Positions 6,456-14,666 of a DNA stretch of 64,000 nt are shown here, one piece after another. Source of the stretch: Rhizobiales bacterium 62-17 (GTDB lineage: Bacteria > Pseudomonadota > Alphaproteobacteria > Rhizobiales > Beijerinckiaceae). Made by a program: the position numbers and the translations under genes. The notes under the pieces are model-generated. The model searched no databases. It was not told where the DNA came from and was given only the letters and a program-made list of their open reading frames with translations. The DNA is taken from positions 348,749 to 412,748 of the forward strand of contig MKVW01000004.1 of the NCBI GenBank assembly GCA_001898965.1. The letters are read 5' to 3'. Position 1 is the stretch's first letter. Every line of letters starts with the position of its first letter.

Positions 6456-8786
6456 ATGACACTCCTCGCCAGCCGCCTCACCATCCGCCACCTGCGCATG
6501 GTCGTGGCCATTGTGGAAGAAGGTAATCTGGTCCGCGCGGCCGAACGACTGCACATGACGCAATCGGCCGTCACCAAAGCCTTGCAGGAAACCGAGGCAT
6601 TGACTGGCGCGCGCTTGTTCAACCGAACCAATCGCGGTGTCGTCGCAACCGCTTATGGCGATGCGCTGGCCTATCATGCGCGCCTGATCATCGCGCAACT
6701 GGCGCATGCCGAGGAGCATCTCGCCGATCTCCGAGATGGCGCCGGCGGCCGCGTCGCCGTTGGCACGCTGCTGTCGGCGTCCGCCGAACTTTTGCCGACG
6801 GCCATCGCGCGGCTGCGCAAGGAACGGCCAAAGCTTGTGGTCAAACTCATCGAAGCCACCGACGATGTCCTGTTGCCGGCTCTGCGTGCTGGCGAAGTCG
6901 ACTTGGTCGTGGGGCGGCTCTCCGAGCTGCGCGATCGCCTGAACGTCACGCAGGAAGTGTTGACGGATGATATGGCGTGCGTCGTCGTGCGCCGCGGCCA
7001 TCCGTTGACCCTGCGGCGCAGCCTTGGCCTCGCCGACCTAATCGGTTGGGATTGGATTCTGCCGCCATCTCAAACCAGCCTGCGCCGTCTCATCGACATC
7101 TCCTTCCGTGAGGAAGGTCTTGAACCGCCGGCCCATGCGGTTGAATCCGTTTCACTGCTCACCAATCGCGCTCTGCTCACCGATGCCGATTATCTCGGCG
7201 TTTTACCGGCTTCGGTCGCACGGCGAGAGGTTTTAGGTGGCGCGCTCGTCGTCCTACCGATCACTTTGCAGGCCACCGCGAGCCCAATCGGCATCACCCT
7301 GCGCAGCGACATCCGCCTGTCGCCTGCCGCGCAGGTGCTGGTCGAAACATTGCGCCGTACGGCCGTCGATTTGTCGAGCCAAGATCCGTCATCAACCGTC
7401 CGGTATTCCTCCCCTTCATGTCTGGAGGACGAGTTTTCCATTTACCGGGCCAACGGTTGCGCCAAGTTTTGCATGCGAAGTCTTGCGATTGGCCAAACCT
7501 GCGAAGGCACAGCGTGCAGCGTCCGCGATTTCGGATCGCCGTTCGCTTCCCCTGATCTGCCCGCCAAGACTTCGCGCTCGCGACGCGAAGAGGGGACAGA
7601 AGCAATGCGTTTGAAGGGCATTTTACCAACCACCCTGTTGGCGCTCGGCGTCAGCGCCGCCAGCGCGCAACAGGCGCCGCTGAAGATCGGCATGATCACG
7701 ACCTTGTCGGGACCCGCCGGCTATCTCGGCCAGGACATCCGTGATGGCTTTCAGCTCGCCATCGACCTCAACAAAGGCACGCTCGGCGGTAGAAGCGTCC
7801 AACTGGTCGTCGAAGACGACAGCCTGAAGCCTGGCAATGCCAAGCAGATCGCCAGCAAAATGCTGTCCGAACAGAAGATCAGGATTTTCACCGGTGTCGT
7901 CTTCGCCAACGTGGCCTTCGCGGCCGTGCCTGAGATACTCGACAACAACGCCGTCTATGTGAGCGCCAACACGGCATCCGCGACGTTCGCCGGCAAGGAA
8001 TGCCATCCCAATTATTTCGTCAGCTCCTGGCAGGACGACAGCCAGGGCGAAAGTGCCGGCGCATTGGCGCAATCGCTCGGCTACAAGCGTGCTTTCCTCG
8101 TCGCGCCCAACTATCAAGCCGGCAAGGAAACGATGGAGGCGTTCAAGCGCTTTTACAAAGGCGCCGTGGTCGGCGAAGCCTATACGGGCCTCGATCAAAC
8201 CGACTTCGCCGTGGTGATGGCGCAGATCCGCGCCGCCAAGCCCGACGTTGTTTATGAATTCGAGCCTGGCGGCCTCGGCATCGCCTTCCTGCGCCAATAT
8301 CAGCAGTCAGGCTTGCTGAAGGAAATCCCGATGGTCGTCCATCCGGCATCCCTCGACCAGGCGATCGCGCAAGCGGTTGGCGACGCCGCCATCGGCGTGA
8401 AGGTCACCAGTCACTGGAACGAAGATTTCGACAATCCGGTCAACAAGGCCTTCGTCGCCGCCTGGCGCGCCAAATATGGCGATCGGCCAATCACCTATTA
8501 CGCCGCTCAAGGCTATGACGCGGCGCTGCTGATCGGTGCCGGTCTGGCCAAGGACGCATCCGGCGGCGCCGATGTCGGCGCCTTCCGCAAGGCCCTGCTC
8601 TCAGCCGATATTCCCTCCGTGCGCGGCCCATTCAAATTCGGCCCCAATCAGCATCCGATCCAGGATTGGTATGCGCTGAAAGCGGAACGCGCCGCCGATG
8701 GTAAAATGGTTCTTAAAACTGATAGCAAAGTGCTGACCGCCCATGGCGACAGCTATTCCGGCCAATGCAAAACGCCGGCGAATTGA
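6456..8786 (+). CDS. LysR-type regulator frame continuing without a stop into a periplasmic binding protein
   Basis: Residues 1 to about 310 form a normal LysR regulator: HTH NLVRAAERLHMTQSAVTKALQE, then an effector domain from GRVAVGTLLSASAELLP to VLVETLRRTAVDLSS. No in-frame stop follows. About 75 residues of low-quality linker lead into MRLKGILPTT, the signal peptide of a branched-chain-amino-acid-type binding protein, and the frame ends at 8786 (776 residues). Biologically the regulator and the binding protein are probably two products, the second from its own start at 7605. The regulator would then carry an abnormal tail, or its stop has been lost by mutation or sequencing error. It diverges from the monooxygenase operon and probably controls it. 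Confidence 0.7.
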   Translation: MTLLASRLTIRHLRMVVAIVEEGNLVRAAERLHMTQSAVTKALQETEALTGARLFNRTNRGVVATAYGDALAYHARLIIAQLAHAEEHLADLRDGAGGRVAVGTLLSASAELLPTAIARLRKERPKLVVKLIEATDDVLLPALRAGEVDLVVGRLSELRDRLNVTQEVLTDDMACVVVRRGHPLTLRRSLGLADLIGWDWILPPSQTSLRRLIDISFREEGLEPPAHAVESVSLLTNRALLTDADYLGVLPASVARREVLGGALVVLPITLQATASPIGITLRSDIRLSPAAQVLVETLRRTAVDLSSQDPSSTVRYSSPSCLEDEFSIYRANGCAKFCMRSLAIGQTCEGTACSVRDFGSPFASPDLPAKTSRSRREEGTEAMRLKGILPTTLLALGVSAASAQQAPLKIGMITTLSGPAGYLGQDIRDGFQLAIDLNKGTLGGRSVQLVVEDDSLKPGNAKQIASKMLSEQKIRIFTGVVFANVAFAAVPEILDNNAVYVSANTASATFAGKECHPNYFVSSWQDDSQGESAGALAQSLGYKRAFLVAPNYQAGKETMEAFKRFYKGAVVGEAYTGLDQTDFAVVMAQIRAAKPDVVYEFEPGGLGIAFLRQYQQSGLLKEIPMVVHPASLDQAIAQAVGDAAIGVKVTSHWNEDFDNPVNKAFVAAWRAKYGDRPITYYAAQGYDAALLIGAGLAKDASGGADVGAFRKALLSADIPSVRGPFKFGPNQHPIQDWYALKAERAADGKMVLKTDSKVLTAHGDSYSGQCKTPAN
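7605..8786 (+). CDS. ABC transporter substrate-binding protein, branched-chain amino acid type (copy 1)
   Basis: A 393-residue type I periplasmic binding protein with its own signal peptide (MRLKGILPTTLLALGVSAASAQ) and a Shine-Dalgarno-like GAGGGGA upstream. The mature start APLKIGMITTLSGPAGYLGQ is typical of the LivK/Peripla_BP_6 family, many of which bind aromatic acids rather than amino acids. It is in frame with the upstream LysR gene. The next gene is a close tandem paralogue, and no permease or ATPase genes follow. Linked to the ring-attack operon by position, so it may bind that pathway's substrate. Confidence 0.88.
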   Translation: MRLKGILPTTLLALGVSAASAQQAPLKIGMITTLSGPAGYLGQDIRDGFQLAIDLNKGTLGGRSVQLVVEDDSLKPGNAKQIASKMLSEQKIRIFTGVVFANVAFAAVPEILDNNAVYVSANTASATFAGKECHPNYFVSSWQDDSQGESAGALAQSLGYKRAFLVAPNYQAGKETMEAFKRFYKGAVVGEAYTGLDQTDFAVVMAQIRAAKPDVVYEFEPGGLGIAFLRQYQQSGLLKEIPMVVHPASLDQAIAQAVGDAAIGVKVTSHWNEDFDNPVNKAFVAAWRAKYGDRPITYYAAQGYDAALLIGAGLAKDASGGADVGAFRKALLSADIPSVRGPFKFGPNQHPIQDWYALKAERAADGKMVLKTDSKVLTAHGDSYSGQCKTPAN

Positions 8787-8810
8787 ACCATAGCGACAGA
8801 TAAGAATTGA

Positions 8811-8842
8811 AGCGGAAGGCGGTCCTCGCCTTCCGCTTTTTT
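8811..8842 (+). terminator. Rho-independent terminator
   Basis: A 10-base-pair stem (AGCGGAAGGC / GCCTTCCGCT) with a 7-base loop and a run of T follows the first binding-protein gene by 25 bases. It separates the two paralogous binding-protein genes into different transcripts, at least in part. Confidence 0.85.
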
Positions 8843-8912
8843 CGTACGAACTGCCAGAGAGGACCGCTTCGCCGAAACGCCGCCGCATATTGCGCACAGA
8901 GGAGCTTGGCCG

Positions 8913-10106
8913 ATGCATTGGAATGGCATTCTATCGACCGCACTCTCAACCCTGTTTTTGACGGCGCTGCCGTTCGACACGGCTGGCGCCCAGCAGCCCC
9001 TGAAGATCGGCCTCATCACCACATTGTCGGGGCCGGCCGGCTATATCGGTCAGGACATTCGCGACGGCTTTCAACTCGCCATCGATCAGAACAAAGGCAA
9101 GCTGGGCGGTCGTGACACACAGGTCGTCGTCGAGGATGATGGCCTGAAGCCCGGCAATGCCAAACAGATCGCCGGGAAAATGCTCTCCGAGCAAGGCATC
9201 AAGATTTTCACCGGCATCGTCTTCGGCAATGTCGCCGCCGCCGCGGTGCCCGACATTCTCGACAATAAAGCCGTCTACATCAGCGCCAATTCGGCGTCCG
9301 CGCCGTTCGCCGGCAAGGAATGCCATCCCCATTATTTCGTCAGTTCCTGGCAGAACGACGGCCAGGGGGAGAGCGCGGGCGCTCTGGCACAATCGCTCGG
9401 CTATAAGAGTGCCTTCCTCGTCGCGCCGAACTATCAGTCCGGCAAGGAGATGGTGGAAGCGTTCAAACGCTACTTCAAAGGCCAGATCGTCGGCGAGACT
9501 TATACCAGCCTCGACCAAACCGATTTCGCCGTGGCGATGGCGCAGATCCGCTCCGCCAAGCCCGAAGTGGTGTTCGAATTCGAGCCCGGCGGCCTCGGCA
9601 TCGCCTTCCTGCGGCAATATCAACAAGCCGGCCTGTTGAAAGACGTGCCGATGGTCGTCCATTCGGCTTCGCTCGATCAGGTGACGGCGCAGGCGATCGG
9701 CGATGCCGCCGTCGGCGTCAATCTCACCAGCCACTGGAACGATGATTTCGACAATCCGACCAACAAGGCCTTCGTCGCCGCCTGGCGCGCCAAATATGGC
9801 GACCGGCCGATCACTTACTATGCGGCGCAGGGTTATGACGCGGCGCTTCTGGTCGGCGCTGGCCTCGCCAAGGACCCGGCAAGCGCCAATGATCCGGCCG
9901 CCTTCCGCAAGGCCGTGCTCTCTGCCGACGTCCCCTCCGTCCGCGGCCCGTTCAAATTCGGCCCCAACCAACATCCGATCCAGGATTGGTATGCCCTGAA
10001 GGCAGAAAAGGCGGCCGACGGCAAAGTGGCGCTGAAAACCACCGGCAAGGTGCTGACCGCCCATGGCGACCAATATGCCGCCCTGTGTAAAATGCCGGCA
10101 AACTGA
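8913..10106 (+). CDS. ABC transporter substrate-binding protein, branched-chain amino acid type (copy 2)
   Basis: A 397-residue paralogue of the preceding gene, colinear over the mature part with mostly conservative changes (for example MITTLSGPAGYLGQ against LITTLSGPAGYIGQ, and an identical VRGPFKFGPNQHPIQDWYALKAE). The signal peptide differs (MHWNGILSTALSTLFLTALPFDTAGAQ), as does the region around ASGGADVGA. GAGGAG precedes the ATG at 8913. This is a recent tandem duplication. No LivHMGF genes are in the window, so both would have to share a transporter encoded elsewhere. Confidence 0.88.
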   Translation: MHWNGILSTALSTLFLTALPFDTAGAQQPLKIGLITTLSGPAGYIGQDIRDGFQLAIDQNKGKLGGRDTQVVVEDDGLKPGNAKQIAGKMLSEQGIKIFTGIVFGNVAAAAVPDILDNKAVYISANSASAPFAGKECHPHYFVSSWQNDGQGESAGALAQSLGYKSAFLVAPNYQSGKEMVEAFKRYFKGQIVGETYTSLDQTDFAVAMAQIRSAKPEVVFEFEPGGLGIAFLRQYQQAGLLKDVPMVVHSASLDQVTAQAIGDAAVGVNLTSHWNDDFDNPTNKAFVAAWRAKYGDRPITYYAAQGYDAALLVGAGLAKDPASANDPAAFRKAVLSADVPSVRGPFKFGPNQHPIQDWYALKAEKAADGKVALKTTGKVLTAHGDQYAALCKMPAN

Positions 10107-10177
10107 TACTCAACCTTAGCTATATGCCTGTCATCAACGCGATTTGGTGACAGACGGGTTGATAGGCGGCCGGAAAT

Positions 10178-10226
10178 CGGGCATAAGCCCGGCACGAATT
10201 GCCGGGGTCATCCCGGCCTTTTCTTT
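10178..10226 (+). promoter_or_regulatory. Attenuator-like chain of alternative hairpins before rpmJ
   Basis: Three overlapping hairpins can form: CGGGC/GCCCG (10178-10191), CCCGGC/GCCGGG (10188-10206) and GCCGGG/CCCGGC (10201-10217) followed by CTTTTCTTT. The third is a short terminator that is excluded when the second forms. It may simply end the upstream binding-protein transcript, or it may attenuate rpmJ, which starts 22 bases later. Confidence 0.45.
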
Positions 10227-10248
10227 GAAATTCTCGCTGGTGGCCGTT

Positions 10249-10374
10249 ATGAAAGTCCGTAACTCTTTGAAATCGCTGCGTGGCCGTCATCGCGCCAACC
10301 AGCTCGTGCGCCGTAAGGGCCGCGTTTACATCATCAACAAGGTGCAGAAGCGCTTCAAGGCGCGTCAGGGCTAA
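10249..10374 (+). CDS. rpmJ: 50S ribosomal protein L36
   Basis: A 41-residue, strongly basic protein ([20 protein letters not shown]...), ending FKARQG as in alphaproteobacterial L36. The zinc-binding cysteines and histidine of the 37-38-residue C+ form are absent, so this is the zinc-independent type. It binds 23S rRNA late in large-subunit assembly. As usual in this order it stands alone, away from the main ribosomal operon. A strong terminator follows. The start at 10249 is set by homology. Confidence 0.97.
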   Translation: MKVRNSLKSLRGRHRANQLVRRKGRVYIINKVQKRFKARQG

Positions 10375-10401
10375 GCCCCTTTCTGCCTTCGCGATTCTTC
10401 G

Positions 10402-10427
10402 AAACCCCGGCTTTCCGCCGGGGTTTT
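10402..10427 (+). terminator. Rho-independent terminator of rpmJ
   Basis: The stem AAACCCCGGC / GCCGGGGTTT (10 base pairs, 5-base loop) is followed by TCGCTTTT, 28 bases after the rpmJ stop codon. Confidence 0.85.
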
Positions 10428-10569
10428 CGCTTTTCCAGGCACCCCGATACCGGTTTCGTGATGCCGCCCGCTTTGACGCCCGCCCGGCTCCGCTTTAGCC
10501 TGATGCCCTGATTTATCCCGTTTCGGGTGGCAGAGACCTGGGCCAGTAATTCCGGAGACTTTCCCGCAG

Positions 10570-11187
10570 ATGCGTCAGGCGCTGCTATCCGCTCTTCTCG
10601 TTTCGGCCTTGTTCACGGCAGCCCCGGCGCTGGCGCAGAACGAGGCTCCCCCGGCCGCCCCGCAAGCCGAGCAGCCCTCGCACAACGATCCCAATCTGCG
10701 CGGCCGCGATCGCATCCTCAACGAACTGTTCGAACGCCTCGCCAAGGCCGACGACCAGGACGAAGCTAAGGGTGTTGCCGGCGCCATCGAACGGGTGTTC
10801 CTGCGCTCGGGCTCCGACACCGCGGATCTCCTGATGAACCGCGCCTTGAGCTCGGTACGGCAGCGCGACTTCAAACTCGCCAACGAACTGCTCGACAAAC
10901 TGGTGGTCATCGAGCCGGAATGGGCCGAAGCCTGGAACCAGCGCGCCACGGCGCGCTTCCGGGCTGATGATGTGCAAGGTGCGGTTGCCGATCTCGGCCA
11001 GGTGCTGGCGCTCGAGCCCCGTCATTTCGGCGCGCTCTCGGCACTCGGCTACATTCTCTACAGCAATGGCTTCGACCGGCGCGCGCTGGATGTGATGCGC
11101 AAAACGCTCATCATCTATCCGCAGCAGGAAGACATCCGCAAACTGGTCGAACAACTTGGCCAGAAGATCGACGGCCGCGATCTCTGA
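10570..11187 (+). CDS. Secreted tetratricopeptide repeat protein
   Basis: A 205-residue protein with a signal peptide (MRQALLSALLVSALFTAAPALAQ) and then a Pro/Ala/Glu-rich linker. Two to three TPR-like helix pairs follow (for example LLMNRALSSVRQRDFKLANELLDKLVVIEPEWAEAWNQRATARFRADD and the repeat ending LALEPRHFGALSALGYILYSNG, given here as separate neighbouring repeats). Such proteins are periplasmic scaffolds common in Hyphomicrobiales. The next gene, a membrane-anchored hydrolase, begins 6 bases downstream, so the two form an operon. Function unknown. Confidence 0.85.
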   Translation: MRQALLSALLVSALFTAAPALAQNEAPPAAPQAEQPSHNDPNLRGRDRILNELFERLAKADDQDEAKGVAGAIERVFLRSGSDTADLLMNRALSSVRQRDFKLANELLDKLVVIEPEWAEAWNQRATARFRADDVQGAVADLGQVLALEPRHFGALSALGYILYSNGFDRRALDVMRKTLIIYPQQEDIRKLVEQLGQKIDGRDL

Positions 11188-11193
11188 TCGCAC

Positions 11194-12168
11194 ATGCTGA
11201 CCGCACTCGCGATCGCGATCGCCGCCCTCCTCATCGTTGCGCTGGCGCTGTTGTTGTTTACCCGATGGCACACGCAACGCCTCGACACGCTTTACCCGCC
11301 GCGCGGCCAGTTCGTCGAGATTGAAGGCGGCCGCATTCATCTCACCGACACGGCGGCCATCGGCGCCGCCAGAGGCACCGTGCTGCTCATTCACGGCGCC
11401 AGCGGCAATGAAGCCGACATGCGCCTGCCACTCGCCTCCCGCCTCGCCGCGCTCGGCTATCGCGTCGTCAGCGTCGACCGGCCGGGTCTTGGCTGGAGCG
11501 CACGCCTGGGCGGACGCGACGATGCCTCCCCCGCACGCCAAGCGCAGCTGCTGCGCGCCGCGGCGGAAAAGATCGGCGTGCAACGGGCCATCGTTATCGG
11601 CCATTCGCTGTCGGGCGTTCTTTGCCTGCAACTGGCGCTCGATCACCGCAGCTTCACCCAAGGGCTCATCCTGCTCGCCCCCGTCAGCCATCCTTGGCCG
11701 GGCGGCATCGAATTCTATTACACAGTCGCCGCTCGCCCCGTCGTCGGCCCGCTCTTTGCCCATACGCTGACCTTGCCGATCGCTCTTGCCAGCATCAACG
11801 CAGCCCTTGCCAGTGTTTTCCATCCGCAGATGACGCCAGACGACTATCGCGCGCGGACAGCCGTCGACCTCGTGCTTCGGCCGACGAATTTCCAAGCCAA
11901 TGCGCAGGATGTCGCCGTCATCAAGGATTTCGTTACACGGGAGGCGCCCCGCTATCGCGCCATCGCGGTACCGACGGTCATCGTCACCGGCGACAAGGAC
12001 GGCATCGTCTATACGCATATTCATAGCGCCGGTTGCGCCAAGGATATTCCCGGCGCGACACTCACCGTCCTGCCCGGCGTCGGCCATTCGCCGCACTGGG
12101 CTTATCCGGACGCGGTGGTGCAAGCCGTCCTGCAGGTCAGCGAGCGCATGAAGGTGCCGCGCCTTTGA
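11194..12168 (+). CDS. Membrane-anchored alpha/beta hydrolase
   Basis: A 324-residue protein with an N-terminal transmembrane segment (residues 2-23) and then an alpha/beta-hydrolase fold. The oxyanion segment is LLIHGASGNEADM, the nucleophile elbow is GHSLSG, the acid lies in VTGDKDGIV and the histidine in GVGHSPHW. The family includes esterases and lipases; no substrate can be inferred. It follows the TPR gene by 6 bases. The active domain would sit on the periplasmic or cytoplasmic face depending on topology, which is not certain from the sequence. Confidence 0.85.
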   Translation: MLTALAIAIAALLIVALALLLFTRWHTQRLDTLYPPRGQFVEIEGGRIHLTDTAAIGAARGTVLLIHGASGNEADMRLPLASRLAALGYRVVSVDRPGLGWSARLGGRDDASPARQAQLLRAAAEKIGVQRAIVIGHSLSGVLCLQLALDHRSFTQGLILLAPVSHPWPGGIEFYYTVAARPVVGPLFAHTLTLPIALASINAALASVFHPQMTPDDYRARTAVDLVLRPTNFQANAQDVAVIKDFVTREAPRYRAIAVPTVIVTGDKDGIVYTHIHSAGCAKDIPGATLTVLPGVGHSPHWAYPDAVVQAVLQVSERMKVPRL

Positions 12169-12544
12169 TGCGATGCGGCCCGTCAAGGTTTGGGCAATCC
12201 TGATTTGCCGAATATCGAAGGCGAACGATCGGTCCATGGCCTTGCCGGACCATGCTCATTGACTATCCAAACACGGCCGACAGTTTCTCGCATTCGTCGC
12301 GATGAGCGAGAACAAGCTTCATTGCAGGCAGAACTCTCATCTCCATACAACGGCATGCACGCATTTCATCCGCGAACGGACATATTGAAACAAAACTCCT
12401 TCGTTTCCATCGGCGCATTTTCATCTCAGCCAGCCTGCGACGGACTCATGCCAAAATAGCAACGGGTACGCGCCCCCACGACGCTTGCGCTCACAAGCGC
12501 ACCGCTTAAACCTAGCCATAAGTCACAAGCGACGTGGGAGGCTG
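12169..12544. other. Intergenic stretch without a recognised gene
   Basis: 376 bases separate the hydrolase from the amine oxidase gene. A short frame at 12190-12459 has no family features. An inverted repeat TTCTCGC (12285-12291) / GCGAGAA (12306-12312), 14 bases apart, could be an operator or weak hairpin. Promoter signals for the amine oxidase module must lie here, but I cannot place them. Confidence 0.4.
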
Positions 12545-14161
12545 ATGACGATGGGGAGTGAAACCCAACACGAATCCGGCATGAGCCGGCGCGATCTCTT
12601 GGCCATGGTCGGCATGGCTGCCGGCAGCGCCGCTATGTATCAGGCGATGACCAGTCTCGGTCTCGCCGGAGAATCCACTTATCGTGGATCACCCAATCTG
12701 AGCGGCGCGCCGAAAGGCACGTCAGTTCTCATTCTCGGCGCCGGACTGGCTGGCCTGACAGCGGCTTATGAGCTGCGCAAGGCCGGCTACAAGGTCAGCA
12801 TTCTCGAATATAACGAGCGTCCTGGCGGCCGGAACTGGAGCATTCGCGGCGGCGACAAAATCACCGAACTTGGCGGCGAAACGCAGACCTGCGGCTTCGC
12901 CAAGGGGCATTATTTCAACCCAGGTCCCTGGCGCATTCCCTATAACCATCATGCGGTGATCGATTATTGCCGGCAGCTCAGCGTCGCGCTCGAGCCTTTC
13001 GCCTGTCTCAATCACAACGCGTATTTCCATTCGACCAACGCTTTCGGCGGCAAGCCGCAGCGCATTCGCGAGATCGATGCGGATCTGCGCGGCCATGTCT
13101 CTGACTTGCTCTCCAAGAGCGCACAACAGGACAAGCTCGACGAAAGCATTTCGAAAGAGGACAAGGAAGTCCTGCTCGCGGCGCTGAAGAATTGGGGCGG
13201 CCTCGACAACGAGAACCGCTACACCAAGAGCGCGGCGGCCGCTTCGCTGCGCGGTTACGATCGATATCCCGGCGGCGGTCTTGCTGGCCCGTCCGCTCCC
13301 AGCGAGCCGATGAAGCTGCAAGACCTTCTCAAGTCCGGTCTCTGGCGCAACCTGAACAACTTCTTCCAGTTCGAGCACCAGAACACCATGCTGCAACCTG
13401 TCGGCGGCATGGACATGATCGGCAAGGGTTTCGCCAAACAGCTGAATGGCCTCATTCGCTACAATGCCAAGGTCACGGAGATCAAACAGGACGAACGCGG
13501 CGTCACCGTCACCTATGTCGATCAGAAAGCCAAAGGCACACCGAAACAGGTGAAGGCCGACTGGTGCGTCTGCACCATTCCCGCTTCCATCCTGAGCCAG
13601 ATCCCGACCACGGTCAGCCCGAAGATGAAGGCGGCCATCGACGCGGTGCCCTATGTCACCTCGGTGAAGGTCGGTCTGCAGTTCAAGCGCCGCTTCTGGG
13701 AAGAGGACGAGATGATCTATGGTGGCATCAGCTCCACCAATCTGCCGATCAATACGATCTCTTATCCCAGCGACAATTTCGGCAGCAAGGGTCCGGGCGT
13801 GCTGCTCGGCGCCTATCAGATCGTGCAGGCCAATTCCTTCGCACTGGCTTCGATGTCGGCGCCCGAGCGCATTGCGTTCGCGCTGGAGAATGGCAGCAAG
13901 ATCCATCCGCAATACAAAAAGGAATTCGACAATGGCGTCGCCGTGTCGTGGCATCGCATGCCCTTCACGCTGGGTTGCGGCGGCATGTGGAATCCGTCCA
14001 CGCGCAAGGAACATTATTCCAACATCTGCCAGATCGACGGCCGCATGGTGCTGGCCGGCGAACATGTCTCTTATGTGAACTGGTGGCAGGAAGGCGCCAT
14101 TCTCTCAGCCCTCGATGCCATCACCCGTTTGCATGAACGCATCGTCAAAACCAAAGCGTGA
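12545..14161 (+). CDS. Tat-exported flavin monoamine oxidase family protein
   Basis: A 538-residue FAD enzyme. A twin-arginine signal (MSRRDLLAMVGMAAG) lies in the first 30 residues. The FAD-binding Rossmann motif is VLILGAGLAGLTAAYELRKAGY, then RPGGRNW, and the C-terminal flavin motif is MVLAGEHVSYVNWWQEGAILSA, split here by residue class. GGAGG precedes two possible starts, 12545 and 12551. It is followed at 15 bases by a secreted cytochrome c and then a secreted RidA. This recalls Pseudomonas NicA2, a periplasmic amine oxidase family member that passes electrons to a cytochrome c rather than O2. I infer a periplasmic amine dehydrogenase; the amine is unknown. Confidence 0.88.
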   Translation: MTMGSETQHESGMSRRDLLAMVGMAAGSAAMYQAMTSLGLAGESTYRGSPNLSGAPKGTSVLILGAGLAGLTAAYELRKAGYKVSILEYNERPGGRNWSIRGGDKITELGGETQTCGFAKGHYFNPGPWRIPYNHHAVIDYCRQLSVALEPFACLNHNAYFHSTNAFGGKPQRIREIDADLRGHVSDLLSKSAQQDKLDESISKEDKEVLLAALKNWGGLDNENRYTKSAAAASLRGYDRYPGGGLAGPSAPSEPMKLQDLLKSGLWRNLNNFFQFEHQNTMLQPVGGMDMIGKGFAKQLNGLIRYNAKVTEIKQDERGVTVTYVDQKAKGTPKQVKADWCVCTIPASILSQIPTTVSPKMKAAIDAVPYVTSVKVGLQFKRRFWEEDEMIYGGISSTNLPINTISYPSDNFGSKGPGVLLGAYQIVQANSFALASMSAPERIAFALENGSKIHPQYKKEFDNGVAVSWHRMPFTLGCGGMWNPSTRKEHYSNICQIDGRMVLAGEHVSYVNWWQEGAILSALDAITRLHERIVKTKA

Positions 14162-14175
14162 CAGGAGAAATTGCG

Positions 14176-14598
14176 ATGATCCATGTCTCTTTCTCCCGCC
14201 GCGCCTTGGCCATCGGCCTGCTGGCTTTGCCCCTCTCGCTGTCGGCAGCACTGGCCCAGGACGTCAAGCCGACGATCGGTCCGCCAGGATTGGCTTTCGC
14301 GCCGAAAACCGGCGCCGATCTATATGTCACCGTCTGCCAGGGCTGCCATATGCCCGGCGGCAAGGGCGCGGTCGGTGCCGGCATGTATCCGGCGCTGAAC
14401 AACAATAAAAATCTCGAGGCCGGCGCCTATCCGGTTCACGTGATCGTCAACGGACTGCGCGGCATGCCGCCCTTCCGCGCCATGCTCAACGACGATCAGG
14501 TGGCGGCTGTCGTCAACTACGTACGCACCAATTTCGGCAACAGCTATAGCGATGCCGTCACCGGCGATGACGTCAAATTGGCGCGGTCGGCGAATTGA
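14176..14598 (+). CDS. Periplasmic monohaem cytochrome c
   Basis: A 140-residue protein with a signal peptide (MIHVSFSRRALAIGLLALPLSLSAALAQ) and one haem site CQGCH (Cys54, Cys57, His58). A likely Met axial ligand lies in GLRGMPPFRAM, and the fold is class I cytochrome c. AGGAG at 14163 fixes the start at 14176, overlapping nothing; the gap to the amine oxidase stop is 14 bases. It is the probable electron acceptor of the exported amine oxidase, passing electrons to the respiratory chain. That partnership is inferred from gene order and the NicA2/CycN precedent. Confidence 0.9.
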   Translation: MIHVSFSRRALAIGLLALPLSLSAALAQDVKPTIGPPGLAFAPKTGADLYVTVCQGCHMPGGKGAVGAGMYPALNNNKNLEAGAYPVHVIVNGLRGMPPFRAMLNDDQVAAVVNYVRTNFGNSYSDAVTGDDVKLARSAN

Positions 14599-14603
14599 CT
14601 TGA

Positions 14604-14628
14604 AGCCTGACGGTTCTGCCGTCAGGCT
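14604..14628 (+). promoter_or_regulatory. Intercistronic hairpin between cytochrome c and RidA
   Basis: A perfect 10-base-pair stem, AGCCTGACGG / CCGTCAGGCT with loop TTCTG, lies in the 68-base gap. There is no T-tract, so it is more likely an mRNA-stability or processing element than a terminator. Confidence 0.55.
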
Positions 14629-14666
14629 ATCCCTCCAAATGCAGATGCTCAGAAAGGACGATTGAA

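Noticed and set aside
10585-12237. 550-codon open frame on the minus strand
   Set aside because: It spans two plus-strand genes with signal peptide, TPR and hydrolase motifs; composition is that of a mirror frame.
12190-12459. 89-codon frame before the amine oxidase gene
   Set aside because: No ribosome site, no hydrophobic or domain pattern; kept as intergenic.
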